Shown: piece by piece, positions 17,530-27,896 of the stretch | Position numbering within the stretch: the first letter of the stretch is position 1 | How the letters are laid out: each line of letters begins with the position of its first letter | Origin: Cumulibacter manganitolerans | Lineage (GTDB): Bacteria; Actinomycetota; Actinomycetes; Mycobacteriales; Antricoccaceae | Assembly: GCF_009602465.1 (NCBI RefSeq) | Contig: NZ_WBKP01000005.1 | Coordinates: forward strand, 1 to 64,000 | DNA length: 64,000 nt | Direction: 5' to 3' | Notes under the pieces: generated by a model | Seen by the model: only the letters and a program-made list of their open reading frames with translations | Told to the model about the DNA's origin: nothing | Databases searched by the model: none | Made by a program: the position numbers and the translations under genes

Positions 17530-18908
17530 GACTTCTCCCACGGCTTCTTCCGATCCGGGTTGAACAGCTTGCGCGCGTCGCCGGCGGTGTAGACCGAGCC
17601 GGTGACGAGCACACCGACCCCGGCGAAGTGCTCGCCCTCCTCGGCGATGGTCACCGCGGTGTTGATCGCCTCGGGCAGATCCGGCTCGACGACCACCCGG
17701 TCGGCGCCGAAGTACTCGACCGCGATCCGGGCGGTGCCGTCGATGTCGTCGGACCTGCTGGAGTTGTTGCGGGTGATGACGACCTCGTCGAGCACCGGCT
17801 CGAGCAGCTCGAGCATGCCGGCGATGTCCTTGTCGGACGCCGCCGCGAAGACCCCGATGAGCCGGGAGAAGTCGAACGACTCCTGCAGGGTGCGCACGGT
17901 CGCCCGCATGCCGGCCGGGTTGTGGGTCGCGTCGACGAGCGTGGTCGGCGAGGTCCGCACGACCTCCAGCCGGCCGGGCGAGGTCATCTCGAAGAACGCC
18001 TCACGCACGACGTCCTCGCTCATCACCTGCGTCGACTCGGTACCGAAGAAGGCCTCGACGGCGGCGAGCGCACACGCGGCGTTGGACGCCTGGTGCTCGC
18101 CCCACAGGTGCAGCAGCAGCTCGTCGTACCGGGCGTCGAGCCCCTGCACCGACAGCATCTGGCCGCCGACCGCGACCTGCCGGTCGACCACCCCGAACTC
18201 GACGCCCTCGCGGGCGGCGACGGCGCCGACCTCGGCGCAGCGGGCGAGCAGCACCTCGGCCGCCTCCTGCTCCTGCGCGGCCAGGATCGCGGTCGCGCCC
18301 GGCTTGATGATGCCGGCCTTCTCACCGGCGATTTGCGCGATCGTGTCGCCCAGGTACTTGGCGTGCTCGATGCCGATCGGCGTGATGACGGCGATGCGGC
18401 CGTCCGCGACGTTGGTGGCGTCCCAGGTGCCTCCCATGCCGACCTCGACGATCGCCACGTCGACCGGCGCGTCGGCGAAGGCGGCGTACGCCATCGCCGT
18501 CATCGTCTCGAAGTAGGAGACCGGGACGTGCTGCGCGTCCTCGGGGACGCCGAAGCCGTCGTCCACCATCTTCAGGTACGGCTCGATCTCGGCGAAGGTC
18601 GCGACGTACCGCTCCTCGGTGATCGGCTCGCCGTTGAGGCAGATCCGCTCGCGGGAGGACTCCAGGTGCGGGCTGGTGAACCGCCCGGTCCGCAGGCCGA
18701 GCGCCCGGAACAGCTCGTCGACCATCCGGGCGGTGGAGGACTTCCCGTTGGTGCCGGTGATGTGGACGACGGGATAGCGGGACTGCGGGTCGTCCATCAG
18801 CTGCATCAACGCCTGCATGCGCACCAGCGACGGCTCGATGCGGGTCTCGGGCCAGCGGGCCTGGAGCAGCCGCTCGACCTCCTCGGCCGTCGCCTCGGGC
18901 CCGGTCAT
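17526..18908 (-). CDS. folC: Folylpolyglutamate synthase / dihydrofolate synthase
   Basis: 460 aa. ATP-dependent addition of glutamate to dihydropteroate and folates, cytosolic. P-loop [11 protein letters not shown] (~49-59), [13 protein letters not shown], central [10 protein letters not shown] and the C-terminal Mur-ligase-like domain with DATHNPAGM. The ATG overlaps the valS stop in an ATGA quartet, so valS-folC-DUF4233 are translationally coupled, an arrangement widespread in actinobacteria. A longer frame into valS was rejected. Confidence 0.96.
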   Translation of the reverse strand: MTGPEATAEEVERLLQARWPETRIEPSLVRMQALMQLMDDPQSRYPVVHITGTNGKSSTARMVDELFRALGLRTGRFTSPHLESSRERICLNGEPITEERYVATFAEIEPYLKMVDDGFGVPEDAQHVPVSYFETMTAMAYAAFADAPVDVAIVEVGMGGTWDATNVADGRIAVITPIGIEHAKYLGDTIAQIAGEKAGIIKPGATAILAAQEQEAAEVLLARCAEVGAVAAREGVEFGVVDRQVAVGGQMLSVQGLDARYDELLLHLWGEHQASNAACALAAVEAFFGTESTQVMSEDVVREAFFEMTSPGRLEVVRTSPTTLVDATHNPAGMRATVRTLQESFDFSRLIGVFAAASDKDIAGMLELLEPVLDEVVITRNNSSRSDDIDGTARIAVEYFGADRVVVEPDLPEAINTAVTIAEEGEHFAGVGVLVTGSVYTAGDARKLFNPDRKKPWEKS

Positions 18909-21448
18909 CCGGTCACGATCTCGAACACCGGTTCGCTGCCGGCACCCACCTCGATGGTCGCCGCGCGGGCCGCACCCCGCAGGTCGTCCTCGACCAGCGA
19001 CAGCGTGTCGGCGTTGGGCGCGGTGACCCGCACGGTGGCGATCTCCGCGAACCCCTTCACCCCCGCCTCGGACTTGGCCTTGCGGATCGCCGCGATGGCG
19101 GCGATCGCCGCATCCAGGACGGCCGCGTCGGCGCTGTCGTGGCGCAGCTCGGCCGAGGTCGGCCACGACTGGCGGTGGATCGACCCCTCCTGCCACCATG
19201 ACCAGACCTCCTCGGTCACGAACGGCAGGATCGGCGCGAACAGCCGCAGCAGCACCGACAGCGCGCGGGACAGCGCCGAGCGCGCCGACGCGGCGCCCGG
19301 CCCGTCGCCGTAGGCGCGGAACTTCACCAGCTCGACGTAGTTGTCACAGAACGACCAGAAGAACGCCTCGGTCCGCTCCAGCGCGACCGCGTAGTTGTAC
19401 TGCTCGAACGCCTTCGTCGCGGCGTCCACCACGTCGGCCAGCGAGGCGAGCATCGCCCGGTCGAGGGGCTCGGTGACGGGGCTGGAGGCGTCGGCCGCGG
19501 AGGCACCGGTGCCGAGCGCGAACTTGGAGGCGTTCAGGATCTTCGTCGCCAGCCGCCGACCGACCTTCATCTGCGCCTCGTCGAAGGCGGTGTCGGTGCC
19601 CGGGCGCCCCGAGGCCGCCCAGTAGCGCACGGCGTCCGAGCCGTACTGCTCCAGCAGCCCGATCGGCGTGACGACGTTGCCCTTGGACTTCGACATCTTC
19701 TTGCGGTCCGGGTCCAGGATCCAGCCGGACAGCGCGGCGGTGCGCCACGGCGTCCGGCCGAACTCGAGCTGCGATCGGACGACGGTCGAGAACAGCCAGG
19801 TGCGGATGATGTCGTGGCCCTGGGGGCGCACGTCCATCGGGAACACCCGCGAGAACAGGTCGTCGTCGGTGCCCCACTTGCCGGCGATCTGCGGCGTGAG
19901 GGAGGACGTCGCCCAGGTGTCCATGACGTCGGGCTCGCCCATGAAGCCGCCCGGCTCGCCGCGCTGGGACTCCTCGAACCCCGGCGGCACGTCGCTGGAG
20001 GGGTCCATCGGGAGCGCCGCGTCGTCGGGGACGATCGGGTTGTCGTAGTCGGGCTCGCCGTGCTCGTCGAGCCGGTACCACAGCGGGATCGGGATGCCGA
20101 AGAACCGCTGGCGCGACACCAGCCAGTCGCCGGCCAGCCCCTCGACCCAGTTCTCGTAGCGGTGCCGCATGTGCTCGGGCACCCACCGCAGGTCGCGGCC
20201 GCGCTCGATCATCGTCGCGCGGACGTCGGCGTCCCGGCCTCCGTTGCGGATGTACCACTGGCGCGTCGAGACGATCTCCAGCGGCCGGTCGCCGCGCTCG
20301 TAGAACTTGACCTGCTGGGTGGTCGGTCGCGGCACGCCCTCGATCGCGCCGGCCTCGGTGAGCATCGCGACGACGGCCTGCTTCGCCGAGTGCGGCGTCA
20401 TGCCGGCCAGCTCGGCGTACTTCGCGCGGCCGGACTCGGAGGTGATCGCCTCGGGCGCCTCGGCCAGCATCCGGCCGTCGCGGCCGATGACGGCCCGCGC
20501 CGGCAGCTGCAGCTCGCGCCACCAGGTGACGTCGGTGGTGTCGCCCCACGTGCAGATCATCGCGATGCCGGAGCCCTTCTCGGGGTCGGCGAGCTCGTGC
20601 GCGACGACGGGCACCTCGACGCCGAAGACCGGCGTGGTCACCGTCCGGCCGAACAGGTCGGCGTACCGCTCGTCCTCGGGATGCGCGACGAGCGCCACGC
20701 ACGCCGGGAGCAGCTCGGGGCGGGTGGTCTCGATGAACACCTTCTCGCCGTCGTCCTTGGCGAAACCGACCCGGAAGTAGTTGCCCTGGCGCTCGCGGTC
20801 CTCCAGCTCGGCCTGCGCTACCGCGGTGCGGAAGGTGACGTCCCACAGCGTGGGAGCCTCCTGGTTGTAGGCCTCGCCACGGGCGAGGTTGCACAGGAAG
20901 GCCCGCTGCGACGTCGCCCGGGAGTCGCCGTCGATGGTGCGGTACTGCAGGCTCCAGTCCACCGACGCACCGAGCGTGCGGAACACGTGCTCGAACGCCT
21001 TCTCGTCCTCGACGGTGAGCACCTCGCACAGCTCCAGGAAGTTGCGGCGCGAGACCGGCACCTCCTGCTTGCCGGGCTTGGCCGGCGGCGTGAACTCCGG
21101 GTCGTAGGGCACCGTGGTGTCGCCGCGGACGCCGTAGAAGTTCTGCACCCGCTTCTCCGAGGGCAGCCCGTTGTCGTCCCACCCGATCGGGTAGAAGACC
21201 GCCTTGCCGCGCATCCGCCAGAACCGCGCGATGGTGTCGGTGTGGGTGTAGGAGAACACGTGCCCGATGTGCAGGGCGCCGGACGCCGTCGGCGGCGGGG
21301 TGTCGATCGAGAAGACGTTCTCGCGCGGCTGGGTGCGGTCGAACGCGTAGGTCTGCTCGGCGTCCCATCGGGCTACCAGCTTGGCCTCGACACCGTCGAG
21401 GGTGGGCTTTTCGGGCAGCGCGGACGGAACGGACGAAGCGGCAGTCAT
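18905..21448 (-). CDS. valS: Valine--tRNA ligase
   Basis: 847 aa class I aminoacyl-tRNA synthetase charging tRNA-Val. HIGH-type motif HIGH at ~60-63, editing domain in the middle ([17 protein letters not shown]), KMSKS at ~584-588, anticodon-binding domain and a short C-terminal arm. Two ATGs compete, 9 bases apart; the downstream one is chosen because the first overlaps a good -10 box (TAGAAT) lying 7 bases before it. No T-box leader is present. First gene of the valS-folC-DUF4233 operon. Confidence 0.96.
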   Translation of the reverse strand: MTAASSVPSALPEKPTLDGVEAKLVARWDAEQTYAFDRTQPRENVFSIDTPPPTASGALHIGHVFSYTHTDTIARFWRMRGKAVFYPIGWDDNGLPSEKRVQNFYGVRGDTTVPYDPEFTPPAKPGKQEVPVSRRNFLELCEVLTVEDEKAFEHVFRTLGASVDWSLQYRTIDGDSRATSQRAFLCNLARGEAYNQEAPTLWDVTFRTAVAQAELEDRERQGNYFRVGFAKDDGEKVFIETTRPELLPACVALVAHPEDERYADLFGRTVTTPVFGVEVPVVAHELADPEKGSGIAMICTWGDTTDVTWWRELQLPARAVIGRDGRMLAEAPEAITSESGRAKYAELAGMTPHSAKQAVVAMLTEAGAIEGVPRPTTQQVKFYERGDRPLEIVSTRQWYIRNGGRDADVRATMIERGRDLRWVPEHMRHRYENWVEGLAGDWLVSRQRFFGIPIPLWYRLDEHGEPDYDNPIVPDDAALPMDPSSDVPPGFEESQRGEPGGFMGEPDVMDTWATSSLTPQIAGKWGTDDDLFSRVFPMDVRPQGHDIIRTWLFSTVVRSQLEFGRTPWRTAALSGWILDPDRKKMSKSKGNVVTPIGLLEQYGSDAVRYWAASGRPGTDTAFDEAQMKVGRRLATKILNASKFALGTGASAADASSPVTEPLDRAMLASLADVVDAATKAFEQYNYAVALERTEAFFWSFCDNYVELVKFRAYGDGPGAASARSALSRALSVLLRLFAPILPFVTEEVWSWWQEGSIHRQSWPTSAELRHDSADAAVLDAAIAAIAAIRKAKSEAGVKGFAEIATVRVTAPNADTLSLVEDDLRGAARAATIEVGAGSEPVFEIVTG

Positions 21449-21455
21449 GGCGACC

Positions 21456-21461
21456 ATTCTA
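21456..21461 (-). promoter_or_regulatory. Candidate -10 box for leaderless valS
   Basis: TAGAAT on the minus strand, 7 bases before the ATG at 21448. It overlaps the alternative upstream ATG, which therefore cannot be in the transcript. Confidence 0.5.
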
Positions 21462-21584
21462 TTCGGGCCGCCCGTCGCCGATGCCGGGCAGGCGGAGCGG
21501 TGCGTCACTCCCATCGCCGCCGCCGCTCAGGGGCCGGATCCCGGGGTGCCGAAGCCGTCCTCAGGAACGTGAGAGCATGTCCGC

Positions 21585-22346
21585 ATGACTGACATCTTCA
21601 CCGGCGTTGGAGCCGCGCTCATCACCCTGTTCACCGACACCGGAGAGGTGGACGTCGATGCGACGACCGCGCACGCGGCGCGCCTGGTCGACGAGGGCAT
21701 CACCGCGGTGGTGGTCGGCGGCTCGACCGGCGAGGCGGCGGCGCTGACCTCCGGCGAGCGGGCCGACCTCGTCCGGTCGATCAAGTCGGCGGTGTCCGTC
21801 CCGGTGATCTCCGGGACCGGCGCCGCGAGCGGGCCGCAGGCAGCCGCCCAGACCCGCGACAGCGTCGCGGCCGGGGCGGACGCCGTCCTCGTGCTGTCGC
21901 CGCACCGCGTGGCGAACCCGAAGGCCTACTACGACACGGTCGCCAAGGAGCTGAACGGTGTCCCGATGCTGGCCTACCACTTCCCGCTGATGACCCAGCC
22001 GGGTCTGCCGCTGGAGAAGCTCCGCGAGCTGCCGATCGTCGGGGTGAAGGACTCCTCCGGCGACGTGCGCCGGCTGCTGGCCACGATGGACGCCTTCGAT
22101 GGCGCGATCTACTCCGGGTCGGCGCCGCTGACGCTGTACTGCAGCACGCTCGGCCTGCCGGGGATGATCCTGGGCATCGCGAACGCGGCGCCCGCCGACG
22201 CGGCCGCCGCCTGGGGCGGCGACGTGGCGGCCCAGCGGCGGATCGCCGCGCTGGACACGCAGGCGATGGGCGAGTTCCCGGCCGGCATCAAGGCGGTCAC
22301 CGCGCAGGCCTTCGGCACCAGCACGGTCGCTCGTCTCGGCTTCTAG
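21585..22346 (+). CDS. DapA/DHDPS family aldolase
   Basis: 253 aa, clearly shorter than typical dihydrodipicolinate synthase (~290-300). Class I aldolase of the N-acetylneuraminate lyase superfamily: [10 protein letters not shown] (~45-54) matches the GGTTGE motif, Tyr131 in AYHFP and Schiff-base Lys155 in GVKDSSG are in place. Could be DHDPS for lysine/diaminopimelate or a different pyruvate- or sugar-acid aldolase; the shortened C terminus and absence of other dap genes argue for a paralogue. Divergent from valS; the 3' end overlaps convergent clpX by 4 bases. Confidence 0.85.
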   Translation: MTDIFTGVGAALITLFTDTGEVDVDATTAHAARLVDEGITAVVVGGSTGEAAALTSGERADLVRSIKSAVSVPVISGTGAASGPQAAAQTRDSVAAGADAVLVLSPHRVANPKAYYDTVAKELNGVPMLAYHFPLMTQPGLPLEKLRELPIVGVKDSSGDVRRLLATMDAFDGAIYSGSAPLTLYCSTLGLPGMILGIANAAPADAAAAWGGDVAAQRRIAALDTQAMGEFPAGIKAVTAQAFGTSTVARLGF

Positions 22347-23632
22347 GCGGACTTGGCGTCCGGGTCGTCCTTGGCCTTCGAGGACTTCTTCTTGCGCCCG
22401 ACGATCGTCGGGTAGACCTGCGACTCGACGGTGTCCTTGGTGATGATGACCTTCTCGACGTTGTCATCGCCCGGAATGTCGTACATGACCCCCATGAGGA
22501 CCTCCTCGAGGATCGACCGGAGGCCGCGGGCGCCCGTGCCCCGCTTGATGGCCTGGTCGGCGATCGCCTCGAGCGCCTCGGTCTCGAACTCCAGCTCGAC
22601 GCCGTCGAGCTCGAACAGCCGGCGGTACTGCCGCACGAGGGCGTTCTTGGGCTCGGTGAGGATGTTGACCAGTGCGTCGCGGTCGAGCGCGGTCACCGAC
22701 GCGGTGACCGGGACGCGCCCGATGAACTCGGGGATCATGCCGAACTTGACGAGGTCCTCGGTCATCACCTGACCGAACACGTCGGTGGTATCGATGTCGG
22801 TCTTGGAGCGGATCTCCGCGCCGAAGCCCATGCCCTTCTTGCCGACGCGGTCCTGGATGATCTTCTCCAGGCCCGCGAACGCGCCGCCGACGATGAACAG
22901 CACGTTCGTCGTGTCGATCTGGATGAACTCCTGGTGCGGGTGCTTGCGACCGCCCTGCGGCGGCACGGCCGCGGTGGTGCCCTCCAGGATCTTCAGCAGC
23001 GCCTGCTGCACGCCCTCACCGCTGACGTCGCGGGTGATGGACGGGTTCTCGCTCTTGCGGGCCACCTTGTCGATCTCGTCGATGTAGACGATGCCGGTCT
23101 CGGCGCGCTTGGTGTCGTAGTCGGCGGCCTGGATCAGCTTCAGCAGGATGTTCTCGACGTCCTCGCCCACGTAGCCGGCCTCGGTCAGCGCGGTGGCGTC
23201 GGCGATCGCGAACGGGACGTTGAGCATCCGGGCGAGCGTCTGCGCGAGGTGGGTCTTGCCGCAGCCGGTGGGGCCGATCATCAGGATGTTGGACTTCTGC
23301 AGCTCGACGCCGTCGTCCTTGGCCTTGTCGGCGCCGCTGGCCTGCACGCGCTTGTAGTGGTTGTAGACCGCGACCGCGAGCGAGCGCTTGGCCTTGTCCT
23401 GGCCGACGACGTACTCGTTGAGGAACGAGAAGATCTCGGCGGGCTTGGGAAGCTCGTCCAGCTTGACGTCACTGGTCTCGGCGAGCTCCTCCTCGATGAT
23501 CTCGTTGCACAGGTCGATGCACTCATCGCAGATGTAGACCCCAGGGCCAGCGATGAGCTTCTTCACCTGCTTCTGCGACTTGCCGCAGAACGAGCACTTG
23601 AGCAGATCTGCGCCTTCACCGACACGTGCCAC
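22343..23632 (-). CDS. clpX: ClpX, ATPase subunit of the Clp protease
   Basis: 429 aa. AAA+ unfoldase that feeds substrates into ClpP. N-terminal zinc-binding domain with Cys13, Cys16, Cys35 and Cys38 (CSFC..CDEC), Walker A GPTGCGKT (~120-127), Walker B IDEIDK, pore loop GYVGED, and the IGF-type ClpP-binding loop region. GTG start with AAGG upstream. It lies downstream of clpP1-clpP2 on the same strand but behind a terminator and a 240-base gap, so it can be transcribed separately. Confidence 0.97.
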   Translation of the reverse strand: MARVGEGADLLKCSFCGKSQKQVKKLIAGPGVYICDECIDLCNEIIEEELAETSDVKLDELPKPAEIFSFLNEYVVGQDKAKRSLAVAVYNHYKRVQASGADKAKDDGVELQKSNILMIGPTGCGKTHLAQTLARMLNVPFAIADATALTEAGYVGEDVENILLKLIQAADYDTKRAETGIVYIDEIDKVARKSENPSITRDVSGEGVQQALLKILEGTTAAVPPQGGRKHPHQEFIQIDTTNVLFIVGGAFAGLEKIIQDRVGKKGMGFGAEIRSKTDIDTTDVFGQVMTEDLVKFGMIPEFIGRVPVTASVTALDRDALVNILTEPKNALVRQYRRLFELDGVELEFETEALEAIADQAIKRGTGARGLRSILEEVLMGVMYDIPGDDNVEKVIITKDTVESQVYPTIVGRKKKSSKAKDDPDAKSA

Positions 23633-23817
23633 GCCTTACCTCTTCCCTACTGCTGGGCGACCCCAACGACGCATATCTGACGGTACCTGGTGCGGCCGAC
23701 AAGCACTCGTCATTGGGCTGGGCGATTCCCCACTAGTTGCCCCGAACCCCCGGTCGTGCGGCACATCAGCCACAGCCCCACCAGCCGTCACGGACGACCG
23801 GGCGCCGGCGAACGCGA

Positions 23818-23855
23818 CGGTGCCGGGAGGCAGCCCGCGCTGCGTCCCGGCACCG
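23818..23855 (-). terminator. Terminator after clpP2
   Basis: 10-bp perfect stem (CGGTGCCGGG / CCCGGCACCG) with an 18-base loop that can itself pair, 17 bases beyond the clpP2 stop. The rest of the 240-base gap up to clpX shows no gene. Confidence 0.5.
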
Positions 23856-23872
23856 GTGTGTACGCCGTGCGG

Positions 23873-24526
23873 CTACTCCCAGGACGCGCCCGAGGACTTG
23901 CGGTACGGCATCACCGTGTCGATCAGGCCGTACTCCTTGGCCTCGGCGGCCGAGAAGATCTTGTCGCGCTCGATGTCCTTCTGGACCTGCTCGATGGACT
24001 GCCCGGTGTGCCGCGCGAGCAGCGTCTCCAGCAGCGCGCGCATCCGGATGATCTCGTTGGCCTGGATCTCCAGGTCGGAGACGTACCCCTCGCCACCGCC
24101 GGACGGCTGGTGGATCAGGATCCGCGAGTTCGGCGTCGCCGCGCGCTTGCCCGGCGTGCCGGCGGCCGCGAGGACGGCGGCGGCCGACGCGGCCTGCCCG
24201 AGCACCACGGTCGCGACGTCGCAGTGCACGAACTGCATCGTGTCGTAGATGGCCGTCAGCGCGGTGAACGAGCCACCGGGCGAGTTGATGTACATCGTGA
24301 TGTCACGGTCGGGGTCGTCGGACTCCAGCGTCAGCAGCTGCGCCATGACGTCGTTGGCCGAGGCGTCGTCGACCTGCACGCCGAGGAAGATGATGCGCTC
24401 CTCGAAGAGCTTGTTGTACGGGTTGGACTCCTTCACGCCGTACGACGTGCGCTCCACGAACGACGGGAGCACGTAGCGGCTCTCGGGCAGCTGGATGCGG
24501 GACTGACCGCTGAGGTTGTGGTTCAT
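23873..24526 (-). CDS. clpP2: ATP-dependent Clp protease proteolytic subunit 2
   Basis: 217 aa serine protease subunit. Catalytic Ser114 (GQAAS), His139 (LIHQPSGG) and Asp188. The segment [18 protein letters not shown] is the ClpP2 version seen in mycobacteria, distinct from the ASMGQFLL of ClpP1. In mycobacteria ClpP1 and ClpP2 stack as unlike heptamers into one active 14-mer. N-terminal extension of ~30 residues before the conserved fold. Starts 12 bases after clpP1, with AAGGAGC upstream of the ATG; co-transcribed. Confidence 0.96.
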   Translation of the reverse strand: MNHNLSGQSRIQLPESRYVLPSFVERTSYGVKESNPYNKLFEERIIFLGVQVDDASANDVMAQLLTLESDDPDRDITMYINSPGGSFTALTAIYDTMQFVHCDVATVVLGQAASAAAVLAAAGTPGKRAATPNSRILIHQPSGGGEGYVSDLEIQANEIIRMRALLETLLARHTGQSIEQVQKDIERDKIFSAAEAKEYGLIDTVMPYRKSSGASWE

Positions 24527-24538
24527 GATCGGTGCTCC

Positions 24539-25144
24539 TTAGCGGCGTCCGCCCGAGGGAAGGTCCTCGGCGCGGGTGATGATGTGGTCGACGAAGCCGT
24601 AGTCCTTGGCCTCCTGCGCGGTGAACCAGCGGTCGCGCTCCGAGTCCTCCTGGACCTGCTCGATGGTCTGCCCGGTCTGCTCGGCGATCAGCTCGGCCAT
24701 CTCGCGCTTGGTGCGCTTGAACAGATCGGCCTGGATCTTGATGTCGGACGCCGTACCCTGCACACCGGCCGAGGGCTGGTGCATCATGATGCGCGCGTGC
24801 GGGAGCGCGTAGCGCTTGCCCTTCGCGCCCGCCGACAGCAGGAACTGGCCCATCGAGGCCGACAGCCCCATGGAGTAGGTGGCGACGTCGCACTCGATGA
24901 ACTGCATCGTGTCGTAGATCGCCATGCCGGCGGTGACCGAGCCGCCCGGGGAGTTGATGTAGAGGTGGATGTCGCGCTCGGGGTCCTCGGCGGCGAGCAG
25001 CAGCATCTGGGCCGCCAGCATGTTCGCGTTCTCGTCCATGACGGCGGAGCCCAGGAAGATGATGCGCTCGCGCAGCAGTCGGTCGTAGACCGAGTCAGAG
25101 AGGTTCATGCCGGCGCCGCCGGCCATCATCGGGCTTGAATTCAC
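24539..25144 (-). CDS. clpP1: ATP-dependent Clp protease proteolytic subunit 1
   Basis: 201 aa from the chosen GTG. Catalytic Ser97 (LSASMGQF), His122 (MMHQPSAG), Asp in SERDRWF. The GTG is preferred because GAAGGTAGG lies about 10 bases upstream and because the N terminus then matches the length of mycobacterial ClpP1; an in-frame ATG at 25201 would add 19 residues. Pairs with clpP2 and uses ClpX (downstream). Upstream sits a ClgR-like operator, so induction by protein-folding stress is likely. Confidence 0.95.
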   Translation of the reverse strand: MNSSPMMAGGAGMNLSDSVYDRLLRERIIFLGSAVMDENANMLAAQMLLLAAEDPERDIHLYINSPGGSVTAGMAIYDTMQFIECDVATYSMGLSASMGQFLLSAGAKGKRYALPHARIMMHQPSAGVQGTASDIKIQADLFKRTKREMAELIAEQTGQTIEQVQEDSERDRWFTAQEAKDYGFVDHIITRAEDLPSGGRR

Positions 25145-25246
25145 GTCAGTGCCTACCTTCTCGTGCCTGCGCATCAGGCGGTATGTCATTTCGGCTTGCA
25201 CGACACTAACGCGCGCCCACCGGCAAACAGTCCCGAGATCCGGCTC

Positions 25247-25263
25247 GTTCGCTGTCAGCGCAC
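25247..25263 (-). promoter_or_regulatory. ClgR-type operator upstream of clpP1P2
   Basis: Core CGCTGACAGCG (minus strand) followed by AAC matches the CGCYNANRGCGWWS part of the ClgR site described in corynebacteria and streptomycetes. It is ~105 bases before the clpP1 GTG. ClgR activates clpP operons in other actinobacteria; no ClgR gene is in this window. Confidence 0.55.
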
Positions 25264-25280
25264 GACCGGGCGGGGAATGC

Positions 25281-25311
25281 GAAGAGCCCCGGGCGTGGCC
25301 CGGGGCTCTTC
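25281..25311 (-). terminator. Strong hairpin terminator after tig
   Basis: Perfect 14-bp stem with a 3-base loop (GAAGAGCCCCGGGC / GCCCGGGGCTCTTC), 15 bases beyond the tig stop. Separates tig from clpP1P2. Confidence 0.75.
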
Positions 25312-25325
25312 ACGTCGCTGCGGGG

Positions 25326-26774
25326 CTACGCGCGCGCCTCGTCGGTGCTCGCGGCGTCCTCACCGGCGGTGTCCTCCGCGGCGGTCGCGTCGGCGTCCTC
25401 GCCCTCGGCTTCCGCGGCGTCGTCACCCACCGTCATGGTCTGCCCCATCGAGGCGATGGCCTCGGCACGGATCGCCTCGAGGTCCAGCGCGGCACCGGAG
25501 GAGTCCTTGACGGTCGCCTTGGACAGCACCTGGTCGAGCGCCTTGTTCCGGCGGACGTCGGCGACGAGCGCCCCGACCTGGCCGGCCTTGGCGATCTCGT
25601 CGGCGAACTGCTGCGGCGCCATGCCGTATCGACCGGCCTGCTGGATGATGTACTGCGTCATCTCCGCGTCGTCGACGTCGATCCCCTCGTCGTCGACGAT
25701 CTGGTCGAGAACGAGCTGGGCGCGCAGGCTCTTGGCGGCGTTCTCCTCGATCTCCTTGTCGAACTCCTCGCGGGTCTTGCCCTCGGACTCGATCCAGGCG
25801 TTGAGCTGGTCCTCGTCGTGATCGAAGGAGTGCACGGCGTCGTGCCGGCGGGCCTCGAGCTCGGTCTTCAGCGCACCCTCGGGCAGCTCGAAGTCCACCT
25901 TCTCGACGATGGCCTCCATGACCGCGTCGCGGGCCAGCGCGATCCGGCTGAACGACTTGGCACGCTCCAGGCGCTCGCGCAGGTCGGCCTTCAACTCGTC
26001 CAGGGTGTCGAACTCGGAGGCCATCGACGCGAAGTCGTCGTCGAGCTCGGGGAGCTCCTTCTCCTTGACCGACTTGACCGTCACGGTGATCTCGGCGTCC
26101 CGGCCGGCGTGCTCACCGGCGACCAGCGCGGACGTGAACGACTTCTCCTCGTCGGCGGTCATGCCGACCAGCTGCTCGTCGATGCCGGGCACGAGCTGAC
26201 CGGTGCCGACCTCGTACGACAGACCGCTGGCCGAGCCGCCCTCGACCTCCTCGCCGTCGACGGTCGCGCGCAGGTCGAGGGAGACGAAGTCGCCGTCCCC
26301 GACGGCGCGGTCGACGCCCTTGAGCGTCGAGAAGCGGTCACGCAGGCCGGAGATCTGCTGGTCGATCTCCTCGTCGGTGACCTCGGGATCCTCGACGGTC
26401 GCCTCGACCGACGCGAGGTCCGGCACGGTGATCTCCGGCCGGATGTCGGTCTCGGCGGTGAACTTGAACTCGGTGTCGGAGATGTCGTTGACCTCGATCT
26501 CCGGCTGGCCGATGACCTTCAGGCCGTTCTCCTGACAAGCCTCGGCGTACGCCTCCGGAAGGGCCTCGTTGACGACGTCCTGCAGGACGGCGCCGCGCCC
26601 GACCCGAGCCTCGAGGATCTTCGCCGGAACCTTGCCGGGGCGGAAGCCCGGGACGCGCACCTGCTGGCCGATCCGCTTGTATGCCGCGTCGAACTTGTCC
26701 TTCAGCTCATCGAACGGCACCTCGACGGCCAGCTTGACCCGAGTGGCACTCAGGTTCTCGACGATGCTCTTCAC
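25326..26774 (-). CDS. tig: Trigger factor, ribosome-associated chaperone
   Basis: 482 aa. N-terminal ribosome-binding domain with the signature GFRPGKVP (~44-51), FKBP-type prolyl isomerase domain (~155-240, with DGDFVSLDL and VPGIDEQLVGM), C-terminal chaperone domain, and an acidic low-complexity tail of ~35 residues (EAEGEDADATAAEDTAGED). Binds nascent chains at the ribosome exit tunnel. ATG with AGGAGA upstream. Located upstream of clpP1P2 but ended by its own terminator, the usual actinobacterial order tig-clpP1-clpP2-clpX. Confidence 0.97.
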   Translation of the reverse strand: MKSIVENLSATRVKLAVEVPFDELKDKFDAAYKRIGQQVRVPGFRPGKVPAKILEARVGRGAVLQDVVNEALPEAYAEACQENGLKVIGQPEIEVNDISDTEFKFTAETDIRPEITVPDLASVEATVEDPEVTDEEIDQQISGLRDRFSTLKGVDRAVGDGDFVSLDLRATVDGEEVEGGSASGLSYEVGTGQLVPGIDEQLVGMTADEEKSFTSALVAGEHAGRDAEITVTVKSVKEKELPELDDDFASMASEFDTLDELKADLRERLERAKSFSRIALARDAVMEAIVEKVDFELPEGALKTELEARRHDAVHSFDHDEDQLNAWIESEGKTREEFDKEIEENAAKSLRAQLVLDQIVDDEGIDVDDAEMTQYIIQQAGRYGMAPQQFADEIAKAGQVGALVADVRRNKALDQVLSKATVKDSSGAALDLEAIRAEAIASMGQTMTVGDDAAEAEGEDADATAAEDTAGEDAASTDEARA

Positions 26775-26949
26775 AGATTCTCCTCGCGGTTGTGCTTGGG
26801 TCGTGGTGCTCGCTAGGTTTCGCCTAGCGCACCGGAATGCTTGACGGGGCCGCCTGCCCGGGTGTGCCCCCGGGTGGCCCAGCGGTCCAGTCTAGGTCGT
26901 GGGCACGCCCACGTGGCAAGGCAGGTGCTAAACGAGAGGACGCCGACCC

Positions 26950-27687
26950 ATGTGCTTCGCACCAGACGCCGTACCACCACCGCTGCCCAGCGGACGCTCC
27001 CCCATCCCCGGGGAGGACATCACCCTCACCTCGGCCGACGGCGCGCGGGTGCTCGCCTATCGCGCGCGCCCCGCCGAGCCCAACGGCCGGGCGGTCATCG
27101 TGCTGCCCGACGTGCGTGGCCTGTTCCCGTTCTACAAGAACCTCGCCGGGGCGTTCGCCGCCGAGGGGTTCGACGCGATCGCCATCGACTACTTCGCGCG
27201 GACCACCGACGACGCCAACCGCACCGGCGACTTCGACCCGTGGCCGCACGTGCGGGCGACCGTCCCGGCGACGGTGCGTGAGGACATCGCGGCCGCGAAG
27301 GACGCGCTGGGCGCCCAGCCGACCTACGCGGTCGGGTTCTGCTTCGGCGGCGCCCACGCCTTCTGCCTGGCCGCGAGCGACCTGCACTTCGCGGGCGTGG
27401 TGGGCTTCTACGGCAAGCCGTACAACGAGTCGGCCTCCGACATGAGCGCCATCGAGATGACCGACCGGATGAACGCGCCGGTCCTAGGACTGTTCGGCGG
27501 CGGCGACAGCAGCATCCCGCGGGACATCGTCGACGCGTTCGACGCCGAGCTGTCGGCCTCGAACGTCGAGCACGAGCTGCACACCTATCCCGGTGCGCCT
27601 CACTCGTTCTTCGACCGCTCGTCGGCGGAGTGGGACGACGCGTGCCGCGACGCGTGGGAGCGCACGCTGTCCTTCATGGGCCGGTAG
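26950..27687 (+). CDS. Dienelactone hydrolase family protein
   Basis: 245 aa alpha/beta hydrolase. The triad of this family is Cys-Asp-His: Cys131 in GFCFGG, Asp186 in GGGDSSIP, His218 in GAPHSFF. Hydrolysis of a dienelactone or a similar ester is the family activity; no aromatic-degradation genes are nearby, so the substrate is open. ATG with GAGAGGA upstream. The last 88 bases overlap a small gene on the other strand. Confidence 0.9.
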   Translation: MCFAPDAVPPPLPSGRSPIPGEDITLTSADGARVLAYRARPAEPNGRAVIVLPDVRGLFPFYKNLAGAFAAEGFDAIAIDYFARTTDDANRTGDFDPWPHVRATVPATVREDIAAAKDALGAQPTYAVGFCFGGAHAFCLAASDLHFAGVVGFYGKPYNESASDMSAIEMTDRMNAPVLGLFGGGDSSIPRDIVDAFDAELSASNVEHELHTYPGAPHSFFDRSSAEWDDACRDAWERTLSFMGR

Positions 27688-27791
27688 GAGCCGGTCTCGA
27701 AGCGCCGCAGGATCAGATCGGCCGCGACCGTCACGACGGCGCCGATCAGCAGGACGACGATGATCCACTCCGCCCACTGCCCCACTCGCAT
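27600..27791 (-). CDS. Small single-pass membrane protein, unknown
   Basis: 63 aa. One transmembrane helix (WIIVVLLIGAVVTVAADLIL, residues ~10-29) followed by a positive, Ser/His-rich cytoplasmic tail. The ATG is preceded by GGAGGT at 7-base spacing, one of the strongest sites in the window. Its tail is encoded antisense to the last 29 codons of the dienelactone hydrolase gene. No family recognised. The membrane part does not overlap the other gene, which supports a real product. Confidence 0.55.
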   Translation of the reverse strand: MRVGQWAEWIIVVLLIGAVVTVAADLILRRFETGSYRPMKDSVRSHASRHASSHSADERSKNE

Positions 27792-27896
27792 GCCCGTCAC
27801 CTCCGACCGGACGAGCATCCTGCGCCGGGCTGAGCAGGTGTTGAGAAGCCCGGCGCGTGCGCACCACGCCCGTCGACGGGATGAGACGCTGGGCGG

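Noticed and set aside
21449-21584. T-box riboswitch upstream of valS
   Set aside because: Only ~135 bases to the divergent gene, no T-box sequence, and a -10 box 7 bases before the start.
19814-21592. 592-aa plus-strand open frame
   Set aside because: Antisense shadow of valS, no domain and no ribosome site.
26830-26930. tRNA-like segment before tig (GCCCAGCGGTCCAGTC)
   Set aside because: No acceptor stem or T-arm can be formed around it.
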